Source: Bacillota bacterium
Lineage (GTDB): Bacteria > Bacillota > Clostridia > Lachnospirales > Lachnospiraceae
Direction: 5' to 3'
Length of the DNA: 5,639 bases
Assembly (NCBI GenBank): GCA_023424235.1
Contig: JAFAEB010000220.1
Span: 1-5,639, forward strand
This document shows, in pieces, positions 1-5,639 of the stretch. The position numbers and the translations under genes are program-made. Each line of letters begins with the position of its first letter. The stretch's first letter is position 1. The notes beneath the pieces were generated by a model. That model worked only from the letters and a program-made list of their open reading frames with translations. It did not search any database and was not told the origin of the DNA.

Positions 1-1235
1 CATTTCTCCTTGTAACAATAACAGGATGTAAGGGGAAAGAGGAGGAAAGCGATACATCAACTTCTACAGGTAATGGTAATATTGGGGATAAAAAGATTAC
101 CTTAACTTTTTGGCACACCTATGGTGATGGAGAAGAAGCACAGCTAAAGACTGTTGTGTTACCAATGTGGCAAGAAAAATATCCTAATATTACAATTGAA
201 GCGATTAGACAAGATAGTGGCCAATTTCATCAAATGATGGTTACAGCATTTGGTACTGGTCAAACACCAGATGTAGCACGTATTGATATTGTAAATACTG
301 CGGCTTACGCAGAAATTGGTGGTATTACAGCTTTAGATAATTTTAAGGGTTTTGCTGAGATGAAAGAAAACTTTTTAGATGGGCCTTTATCCACCAATTT
401 TTATCAAAATAAATATTATGGATTACCTTTAGATACGAATACAAAAGCAGCAGTCGTTAATTTAAATACAATGGCTAGTATTGGGTTAACTAAAGCACCA
501 GCTACTATGGAGGAATTCATTGCAGCAGCAGAAAAATCAGAAGTTCCTCTATTAAATGTATCTGGTGTAGGCGATTGGGATCTTTATCCTTACTTCTGGT
601 TGTTTGGTGGTACGTTAACAGATGAGAGTTTTACTAAGGCGACTGGATATTTAGATAGTCAAGCAAGTATTGACGCAGTTAATAAATTGATTGAATTACA
701 TAATAAGAAAGTATTTACAATACGTGACGTGGATGGAACAGTAGATGCATGGGATGGTATTCGTACTGGTGAATATGCTATGTTCTTTGAAGGTCCTTGG
801 TTCTTTGGTTCATATGAAGAGAACCTAGAGCAAGGTATCGTACCTGAGGTAATCCCTTCCTTTAATGGTAGAAGCGCATCTGTAGTTGGTGGTGAAAATA
901 TAGCTATTTTTGAGGCATCAAGGAATAAGGAAGCAGCTTTTGAATTTGCTAAGTTTATGACATCGGAGGAAGTTCAACTTGCCATGCTTGAAGTGGGTCA
1001 AATCCCAGTGTTAAAGAGTTTAGTTGCTAATGAAAAGGTAACACAAAATCCAATTTGGTCCATATATATGAAACAGTTAGAATCAGCAAGTGCTAGAATT
1101 CCATCTCCTAATCACACGGCAATTGGTGAAGTATGGAGTAATACAATGATGAATATCTTTGCGAATCAGGCAGATGTACAGTCAGAGCTTAAGAATGCAG
1201 CAGCCCTCATAGATTCTCATTTAGCAAAGAAATAA
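1..1235 (+). CDS. ABC transporter sugar-binding lipoprotein (family 1 extracellular solute-binding protein), 5' partial
   Basis: This is the substrate-capture subunit of a CUT1-type carbohydrate importer, held on the outer face of the cytoplasmic membrane by a lipid anchor. The frame is open from the left edge (first full codon at 3) to TAA at 1233-1235, giving 410 visible residues. The first visible residues are the end of a lipoprotein signal peptide. A lipobox, VTITGC, puts the lipidated cysteine at codon 27-29. It is followed by a polar Ser/Thr/Gly/Glu linker, then the typical start of the fold (LTFWHTYGDGEE). GPWFFGSY (792-815) and FMTSEEVQLAMLEVGQIPVL-like C-terminal sequence are typical of family 1 binding proteins. 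Several Trp/Tyr residues (GDWDLYPYFW) could stack on sugar rings. Probably only a dozen or so N-terminal codons lie outside the window. The ATG at 156 is internal and is not the start. Substrate is inferred from the GH66 neighbour as an alpha-1,6-glucooligosaccharide; the sequence alone does not prove this. Confidence 0.93.
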   Translation, partial: FLLVTITGCKGKEEESDTSTSTGNGNIGDKKITLTFWHTYGDGEEAQLKTVVLPMWQEKYPNITIEAIRQDSGQFHQMMVTAFGTGQTPDVARIDIVNTAAYAEIGGITALDNFKGFAEMKENFLDGPLSTNFYQNKYYGLPLDTNTKAAVVNLNTMASIGLTKAPATMEEFIAAAEKSEVPLLNVSGVGDWDLYPYFWLFGGTLTDESFTKATGYLDSQASIDAVNKLIELHNKKVFTIRDVDGTVDAWDGIRTGEYAMFFEGPWFFGSYEENLEQGIVPEVIPSFNGRSASVVGGENIAIFEASRNKEAAFEFAKFMTSEEVQLAMLEVGQIPVLKSLVANEKVTQNPIWSIYMKQLESASARIPSPNHTAIGEVWSNTMMNIFANQADVQSELKNAAALIDSHLAKK

Positions 1236-1261
1236 TGATACCAAAAACTGTATAGAAGCAA

Positions 1262-1292
1262 AGATTGCTGCAATGTTTCGTTGCAGCAATCT
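1262..1292 (+). promoter_or_regulatory. Intercistronic stem-loop between binding-protein and permease genes
   Basis: AGATTGCTGCAA (1262-1273) and TTGCAGCAATCT (1281-1292) are perfect 12-bp inverted repeats around a 7-nt loop (TGTTTCG); a T-G wobble at 1274/1280 could extend the stem by one pair. It starts 27 nt after the binding-protein stop and ends 7 nt before the permease Shine-Dalgarno. No run of T follows (ACTTAATGGGG), so it does not look like a complete intrinsic terminator. In many sugar ABC operons a hairpin at this place protects the 3' end of the binding-protein mRNA or reduces downstream expression, raising binding protein over permease. That role is inferred here; the repeat itself is seen directly. 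Confidence 0.8.
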
Positions 1293-1299
1293 ACTTAAT

Positions 1300-1313
1300 G
1301 GGGTGACAATGTG
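1300..1313 (+). promoter_or_regulatory. Shine-Dalgarno and GTG start of the first permease
   Basis: GGGGTG at 1300-1305 lies 5 nt before GTG at 1311-1313. In this frame a stop (TAA, 1296-1298) lies upstream with no other start codon between, so GTG is the first possible start. The nearby ATG at 1298 is in another frame and meets TGA two codons later. The site is moderately strong, and the GTG may further lower permease translation relative to the binding protein. Confidence 0.75.
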
Positions 1314-2255
1314 TCAGAAATTAATAAACATTTAAATAAAAGAAAAAGGAAAAAAGAATTATACCAATTAGGAACAGCTCTTCCTTTCATACTTCCTGGG
1401 CTCATTTTAGTTAGTATATTCGTTTTATATCCTATGCTTTTTACGATTCGAATTTCCTTTTCAGAATATCAGATTGTAAAGAGGGAGGTTACCTGGCTTG
1501 GACTAGAGAATTACATATCTATTTTTACGGACAATAACAATCGCATATGGTATGCAGTTCGTAACAATTTTCTGTATGCCATAATTACCGCCCCTTGCAT
1601 TATATTTTTAGGTATGCTGTTTGCGTTTCTTATTAATAATTTAAGAAGAGGTAGAACGATATTTAAGGTAGGTTTTTATCTTCCTGTTATTACATCATGG
1701 GTTATTGTGGGATTAGTTTTTCAATATATGTTTAACAGCAGTAACCGTGGCTTGATTAACTATATTATTGTTGATGTTCTACACTTAAGTAAGGATTATA
1801 TTCCCTGGTTGTTAAGAGAATGGACGGGTAATTTTGCAATCTGGCTTATGGGTATATGGAAAAATACAGGATGGGCAATCTTAATCTATATGGCTGCATT
1901 ACAAGGAATCTCAAAAGACCTTTATGAAGCAGCAGCCCTTGATGGAGCAACTGCTTGGCAAAAGTTTTGTAGAATTGTGATGCCTTTATTAAAGCCTACC
2001 ACTTTCTATGTACTAGTGAATATGCTTATTGGTTCCTTTAATGTTTTTATACAGGTTATGTTACTTACTTCAGGCAATCCCAATGGAAAAACCTCGGTAT
2101 TACAGTACTTACTTTATGACAGATCCTTTAATCAGTTCCAATTTGGTGAAGCCTCTGCAATTGGTATGATTACGTCCATTACAATTCTTGCCTTAACTCT
2201 TCTTTTAAATCGTGGGTTTAAGCTAGAAAATGCAGATAAGGAGGACTCAGTATGA
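1311..2255 (+). CDS. Carbohydrate ABC transporter permease, MalF-like (CUT1)
   Basis: This is one of the two membrane subunits of the sugar importer. The 314 residues are normal for a CUT1 MalF-type protein of Gram-positive bacteria. A basic cytoplasmic N-terminus (NKRKRKKE) is followed by about six membrane segments, near residues 22-45, 88-109, 119-141, 176-198, 231-253 and 281-300. The ATPase-contact EAA loop is clear at about 206-228: EAAALDGATAWQKF followed by RIVMPLLKP, matching the EAA-xx-DGA-x(n)-P-x-L-x-P pattern. The start is GTG with a GGGGTG Shine-Dalgarno. It overlaps the next permease by 4 bp (ATGA), indicating translational coupling and a heterodimer. It does not start until 75 bp after the binding-protein gene, beyond a stem-loop. 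No ATPase gene is present nearby. Transporter class is sure; the sugar is inferred from context. Confidence 0.95.
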   Translation: MSEINKHLNKRKRKKELYQLGTALPFILPGLILVSIFVLYPMLFTIRISFSEYQIVKREVTWLGLENYISIFTDNNNRIWYAVRNNFLYAIITAPCIIFLGMLFAFLINNLRRGRTIFKVGFYLPVITSWVIVGLVFQYMFNSSNRGLINYIIVDVLHLSKDYIPWLLREWTGNFAIWLMGIWKNTGWAILIYMAALQGISKDLYEAAALDGATAWQKFCRIVMPLLKPTTFYVLVNMLIGSFNVFIQVMLLTSGNPNGKTSVLQYLLYDRSFNQFQFGEASAIGMITSITILALTLLLNRGFKLENADKEDSV

Positions 2256-3133
2256 AATATAAAAGCAAAAAATTATCTGAATGGACCATGCAAATTTTAC
2301 TATGGATTCTCTTATTAGTAGCTTTAGCTGTATTTTCGATACCTTACATATTTATGATATCCAACTCCTTTGAACAGTTTAGTTTTTCATTGCCTTACCC
2401 GCCTAGAATCATTCCTAAGGAGTTTATTTTCGATGCTTATCAATATATATTAAGCTTGGATATATTCTCAACAGCATTATGGAATAGCATAATCAATACC
2501 ATTTTGACGGTTGCCATTCAAGTGGTGATTGCTACCTTATCTGCTTATGGCTTTGCTAGAATTCCTTTTCCAGGAAGAGAACTTATATTTAAACTGTATC
2601 TTTTCACCTTAATGGTGCCAGGTTTTCTAAATATCATTCCACAATTTATTACCCTTAGTAATATGAAACTTCCAATTGAAAGCTTACAAGGCGGACTTGT
2701 AGGAACGAGAGCAGGTTTAATTCTTATCTATGTATCCACTGGCGTCTGCGGCTATACTTTTTTTCTTAGAGGGTTTTTTAGAGGGCTTCCAGATGCTCTA
2801 TCGGAATCAGTTATTATCGATGGCGGAACTCATAGGACCATATTTACTAAAATTATGTTACCCCTATCAAAACCAGCCCTTGGGACTATGACCTTATTTG
2901 CCTTACAGGGTATTTGGGAGGAATATTTTACTGCAAAAGTATTACTTGGTTCAAATGAAGCAATGATTACACTTCCTATGTTATTGCAAAGATTGAATGG
3001 ACAGCATGCTACCCGATGGGAATGGGTTTTTGCGGCTTCTATTATTACACAGATACCGATAATTCTATTATTTATACTCTTTCAGAAGAAGGTAGTGATT
3101 GGAGGATTAGCGGAGGGCTCTATTAAAGAATAA
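2252..3133 (+). CDS. Carbohydrate ABC transporter permease, MalG-like (CUT1)
   Basis: This is the second membrane subunit of the importer, 293 residues, a usual MalG-type length. Hydrophobic segments lie near residues 13-36, 79-101, 112-134, 151-173, 209-227 (weaker) and 258-278. Family marks in order are NSIINT in the second segment, SAYGFARI (97-104), FFLRGFFRGLP (170-180), and the EAA loop at about 185-208 (ESVIIDGGTHRTIF, then IMLPLSKPAL). The EAA loop has Gly-Gly where Gly-Ala is most common, a mild variation. The C-terminus FQKKVVIGGLAEGSIK is the typical MalG-type ending. The ATG is inside the end of the previous gene (ATGA) and has a strong AAGGAGGA Shine-Dalgarno at 2238-2245, 6 nt upstream, so it is co-translated with the MalF-like partner. 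Substrate is inferred only from the GH66 gene 20 bp downstream. Confidence 0.95.
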   Translation: MKYKSKKLSEWTMQILLWILLLVALAVFSIPYIFMISNSFEQFSFSLPYPPRIIPKEFIFDAYQYILSLDIFSTALWNSIINTILTVAIQVVIATLSAYGFARIPFPGRELIFKLYLFTLMVPGFLNIIPQFITLSNMKLPIESLQGGLVGTRAGLILIYVSTGVCGYTFFLRGFFRGLPDALSESVIIDGGTHRTIFTKIMLPLSKPALGTMTLFALQGIWEEYFTAKVLLGSNEAMITLPMLLQRLNGQHATRWEWVFAASIITQIPIILLFILFQKKVVIGGLAEGSIKE

Positions 3134-3136
3134 AAT

Positions 3137-3156
3137 GGAGGTTTAACCAAACTATG
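3137..3156 (+). promoter_or_regulatory. Shine-Dalgarno with long spacing before the GH66 gene
   Basis: GGAGG at 3137-3141 begins 3 nt after the permease stop and is 12 nt from the ATG at 3154. That is longer than the 5-9 nt usual in this group and than at the other starts in this window. No other in-frame start lies between them, and the N-terminal domain already aligns well from the first residues, so ATG 3154 is accepted. The spacing may lower translation of the enzyme. Confidence 0.6.
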
Positions 3157-4851
3157 AGCTATTATAACCACCTTGACTGTTACCCAGATAAGGCACAATA
3201 TTTTGATAAAGAAACGGTACATATCTTATTTGAAAGTAAGACCATAGAAGCTATTTCATCTCTAAAGATTATGGTAAAGACTTTGGATAAGACCATCTTT
3301 TTAAAACAAGTAGACATTTCTGAATTCGAAAATAACCCTATTTTCTATCGTTTACCCTTGGTATTGCCTGTTGGCAACTATGGGGTTGATGTTATTGTAG
3401 AAGCTAGGGATGAGAATAATCATAGAGAATTACACACAGCCTTTGATGTTGTTGACCCGATGGATTATCAAATTCGTTATGGATTTTTAGCGGATTTTTC
3501 ACCAGAGGAGAAGGATGATACCAGCGACATTATCTATGCCAAGAAGTTACATCTAAATGCATTACAATTCTATGATTGGATGTATCGTCATGATAATTTA
3601 CTATCCTTAGAGGAGGAATATGTTGAACCACTAGGTCGAACAATCTCCCTACAGACAATAAAGAATAAAATCAACTTTTGTAAAGAAAGTGGAATCAGGC
3701 CCTTTGCATATGGAGCTGTATATGCTGCAAGTAAAGAAGCATATGAGAAGAATCCCTCTTGGGCAATATATAAGAAAAATGGAGAACCTCTTTTATTTGC
3801 TGATTGGTTGGTATTTATGAATACCTCAAAGGATGAGCCTTGGTATCAGCACATATTATCGGAGTATAGGTGTGCCGTAAAGGAACTAGGCTTTCAAGGT
3901 ATTCACATGGATACCTATGGGTTTCCTAAATTTGCATGGAGTAATAATAAGGATAGATATTCCTTAGCTAAGACCTTTCCGTCTATGATAGAGGATGCAA
4001 ATGATCTTGTAAAAGAAATAGATCCGAAGGCAGGAGTAATCTTTAATGCAGTAAATAACTGGCCTGTGGAATATATAGCGGATACGAAGCAGGAGGCCGT
4101 ATATATTGAAGTATGGCCACCTCATATAACCTATCACCACCTTTATACCTTAATACGAGAAGCGAAATACCTTGGTGCCAAGCAAGTAATATTAGCGGCT
4201 TACATGGCACCATTTAAAAATATGGTAACAAAAGAAGATGTGCTTGCAGCCGAGACCTCCCTTCTTATTACCAATGCTGTTATTTTAGCTTCTGGTGGTA
4301 CCCAGCTAGTGTTTGGTGAAAGTAATAGTTTACTATGCGATAGCTATTATGTAAATTATGCTAAGCTAGAAGAGAATTTCTTGCCAAAGGTACGAGCATA
4401 TTGCGATTTTACGGTACGTTATGGTAAACTATTATTTGACCGTAATGCTATGGATATCTCAATGACTGCTGCCAATGGAATTAATGAGGATATAAAAATG
4501 TCCGTCTTTAATAGGCCAGATATTATGTTTTCCTCTTGTGGAGAAGGTGGAAAGGTATGGTCACTTGTAAAAGAATCAAGTAACTATACCATGATACAAT
4601 TAATTAATCTTAGGAATATAAATGAGTACTGGAATCAACCAAAATATGAAGAACCAGAAGAGATACATAGGATTCAAATGGATTTATTAATGGATGCAGA
4701 AATTGCTGCTGTGTATTATGCGACACCAGATATGGACTCAGTGACAATATCTATAGATTATACATTAGTAGAGAAGGAAAATGGTCAACACATTATATTT
4801 GAAGTACCTTCACTTAAAATATGGGATTTAATATGGATTGAAATAAAATAG
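3154..4851 (+). CDS. GH66 family glycosidase (dextranase or cycloisomaltooligosaccharide glucanotransferase type), predicted cytoplasmic
   Basis: The family acts on alpha-1,6-glucan with retention of configuration, either hydrolysing dextran (dextranase) or forming and opening cyclic isomaltooligosaccharides (CITase). The 565 residues show three parts: an N-terminal Ig-like domain (about 8-100, beginning YPDKAQYFDKETVHI), a (beta/alpha)8 barrel (about 105-425) and a C-terminal beta domain (about 430-565). GH66 marks are RYGFLADF (108-115), LQFYDWMYRHD (137-147), GIHMDTYG (249-256) with Asp253 as probable nucleophile, and AVYIEVWPP (315-323) with Glu319 as probable acid/base. Their 66-residue spacing is close to that in Streptococcus mutans dextranase (Asp385/Glu453). 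Asp141 matches a conserved GH66 aspartate. The N-terminus (MSYYNHLDCYPDK) has no hydrophobic or lipoprotein signal and there is no wall anchor, so it should stay in the cytoplasm, unlike secreted dextranases. No long insertion such as the CBM35 of CITases is apparent. It lies 20 bp after the permeases and 14 bp before the regulator, in one operon. Which reaction it catalyses cannot be decided by eye. Confidence 0.92.
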   Translation: MSYYNHLDCYPDKAQYFDKETVHILFESKTIEAISSLKIMVKTLDKTIFLKQVDISEFENNPIFYRLPLVLPVGNYGVDVIVEARDENNHRELHTAFDVVDPMDYQIRYGFLADFSPEEKDDTSDIIYAKKLHLNALQFYDWMYRHDNLLSLEEEYVEPLGRTISLQTIKNKINFCKESGIRPFAYGAVYAASKEAYEKNPSWAIYKKNGEPLLFADWLVFMNTSKDEPWYQHILSEYRCAVKELGFQGIHMDTYGFPKFAWSNNKDRYSLAKTFPSMIEDANDLVKEIDPKAGVIFNAVNNWPVEYIADTKQEAVYIEVWPPHITYHHLYTLIREAKYLGAKQVILAAYMAPFKNMVTKEDVLAAETSLLITNAVILASGGTQLVFGESNSLLCDSYYVNYAKLEENFLPKVRAYCDFTVRYGKLLFDRNAMDISMTAANGINEDIKMSVFNRPDIMFSSCGEGGKVWSLVKESSNYTMIQLINLRNINEYWNQPKYEEPEEIHRIQMDLLMDAEIAAVYYATPDMDSVTISIDYTLVEKENGQHIIFEVPSLKIWDLIWIEIK

Positions 4852-4865
4852 AAGGGTGAAAAGGG

Positions 4866-5639
4866 ATGTTATTTTCTTATAATACAGATATCTTACCGCA
4901 AGTTAGAATGATAGGGAAAATTAATTATGTAAAACCTTGGATTCATTTTGCAAGGACTGCAAATGAGTATATTCTCTATGTCATTCGTGATGGGGATATG
5001 TATTTAGAAGAAGATAATGTCCGTTATCATTTAAAGAAGGGTGATTTTTTTCTCTTAGAGCCTGGCCTATTCCATCAAGGCTATAAAATGGCAACTTGTA
5101 GCTATTATTATGTACATTTTCGTCATAGTGATTTAACTCGGATAAAAGAAGAGAAAGAGTTAGCAGCTGTTTATGACATGCTAGAAAAGAGAAGAATTTC
5201 ATTACTTAGCTATAATCTAGATGAAAATGATCCTACGGACCCTTATGCTATTTTTAAAAAGCATGATAACATTCTTCATTATCAAGAAAATAAGGGAATC
5301 CTTCATATGGCTGTTAGTATCTATAATAAGCGTGAGGAACATTATAAAAGGCAAGCAGCAGTAGAATTGCATAGGTATCTAATGAATGTTGCTCACGGAT
5401 TTGTGCTACAAGAAAATGTTACGCATAAGGGTAAGACAATGAAGAAATCTGAGAATAAGGTGGATGAAATCATTGATTATCTAAATAGTAACTATATGAA
5501 TAAAATGTCCAGTATTATAATTGAAGAGCGATTTGAAGTGAATTTTGATTATATTAATCGTATCTTTTTAGAAAGAACAGGGAATACCATATTTCACTAC
5601 TTAAATTCTATTCGAATCGGACATGCAAAGGAGCTGATT
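4866..5639 (+). CDS. AraC family transcriptional regulator, 3' partial
   Basis: A DNA-binding regulator, probably sensing a sugar and controlling this operon. The frame is open from ATG 4866 to the right edge (258 codons, no stop). An in-frame TGA at 4857-4859 makes this ATG the first possible start. GAAGGG at 4851-4856 lies 9 nt upstream and shares a base with the GH66 stop; a second AAGGG directly abuts the ATG. The N-terminal part is a cupin-like sensor: GDMYLEEDN (43-51), then KKGDFFLLEPGLFHQGY (57-73), the Gly-Asp/Pro/His pattern of AraC_binding domains. A middle helical region follows. The first helix-turn-helix is at about 215-237 (IEERFEVNFDYINRIF) and the linker helix at 243-258 (HYLNSIRIGHAKELI). 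The second helix-turn-helix, roughly 40 residues, is missing only because the window ends. It is co-directional and 14 bp after GH66, so probably co-transcribed. The HTH is somewhat divergent (EER where LAE or similar is common). Confidence 0.9.
   Translation, partial: MLFSYNTDILPQVRMIGKINYVKPWIHFARTANEYILYVIRDGDMYLEEDNVRYHLKKGDFFLLEPGLFHQGYKMATCSYYYVHFRHSDLTRIKEEKELAAVYDMLEKRRISLLSYNLDENDPTDPYAIFKKHDNILHYQENKGILHMAVSIYNKREEHYKRQAAVELHRYLMNVAHGFVLQENVTHKGKTMKKSENKVDEIIDYLNSNYMNKMSSIIIEERFEVNFDYINRIFLERTGNTIFHYLNSIRIGHAKELI

Noticed and set aside
156..158. ATG 156 as the start of the binding-protein gene
   Set aside because: The conserved N-terminal fold sequence and a lipobox are encoded upstream in the same frame, so this Met is internal.
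1262..1300. Intrinsic transcription terminator after the binding-protein gene
   Set aside because: The stem is strong, but no T-run follows on the + strand, and on the minus strand only a short T stretch follows; it is kept as a regulatory or stabilising hairpin instead.
3073..3078. TATACT as a -10 box for a separate GH66 promoter
   Set aside because: No TTGACA-like hexamer lies 16-18 bp upstream, and such hexamers arise by chance in AT-rich coding sequence.
3154..3183. Possible lipoprotein or secretion signal at the GH66 N-terminus (Cys at residue 9)
   Set aside because: The residues before the cysteine are polar (SYYNHLD), with no basic n-region, hydrophobic core or lipobox.
4981..5202. 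A 73-codon open frame on the minus strand
   Set aside because: It lies entirely inside the AraC coding sequence, which has clear cupin and helix-turn-helix motifs; the minus-strand protein resembles no family I know and is a shadow frame.

Overview
The window is AT-rich and densely coded, with every supported gene on the + strand. Gaps are short and most starts have purine-rich Shine-Dalgarno sequences. This style, together with a CUT1 sugar ABC transporter that has no ATPase gene beside it and an AraC regulator next to it, suggests a low-GC Firmicute. A Clostridia/Lachnospiraceae-type organism (Lachnoclostridium-like) is my best guess. It is an inference from style and gene content, not a species identification.

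Layout: (1) the 3' part of a lipoprotein sugar-binding protein, cut by the left edge (to 1235); (2) a 75-bp gap containing a perfect 12-bp stem-loop (1262-1292); (3) a MalF-like permease with a GTG start (1311-2255); (4) a MalG-like permease overlapping it by 4 bp in ATGA (2252-3133); (5) a glycoside hydrolase of family GH66, the dextranase / cycloisomaltooligosaccharide glucanotransferase family, with no signal peptide (3154-4851); (6) an AraC-type regulator starting at 4866 and cut by the right edge. There is no gene-free stretch longer than 75 bp. No RNA gene, mobile element or CRISPR array is visible.

How it works together (inference): the lipoprotein captures an alpha-1,6-linked glucan product such as isomaltooligosaccharides or cyclic isomaltooligosaccharides. 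The two permeases import it, powered by a shared MsmK/MalK-type ATPase encoded elsewhere. The cytoplasmic GH66 enzyme then cuts or opens it. The AraC protein probably senses the sugar or a product and controls the cluster. The hairpin after the binding-protein gene probably lets that protein be made in excess over the permeases.

The most notable point is the GH66 enzyme. Well-studied members are secreted, but this one has the full catalytic signature and no export signal, which implies an import-first route for alpha-1,6-glucan.
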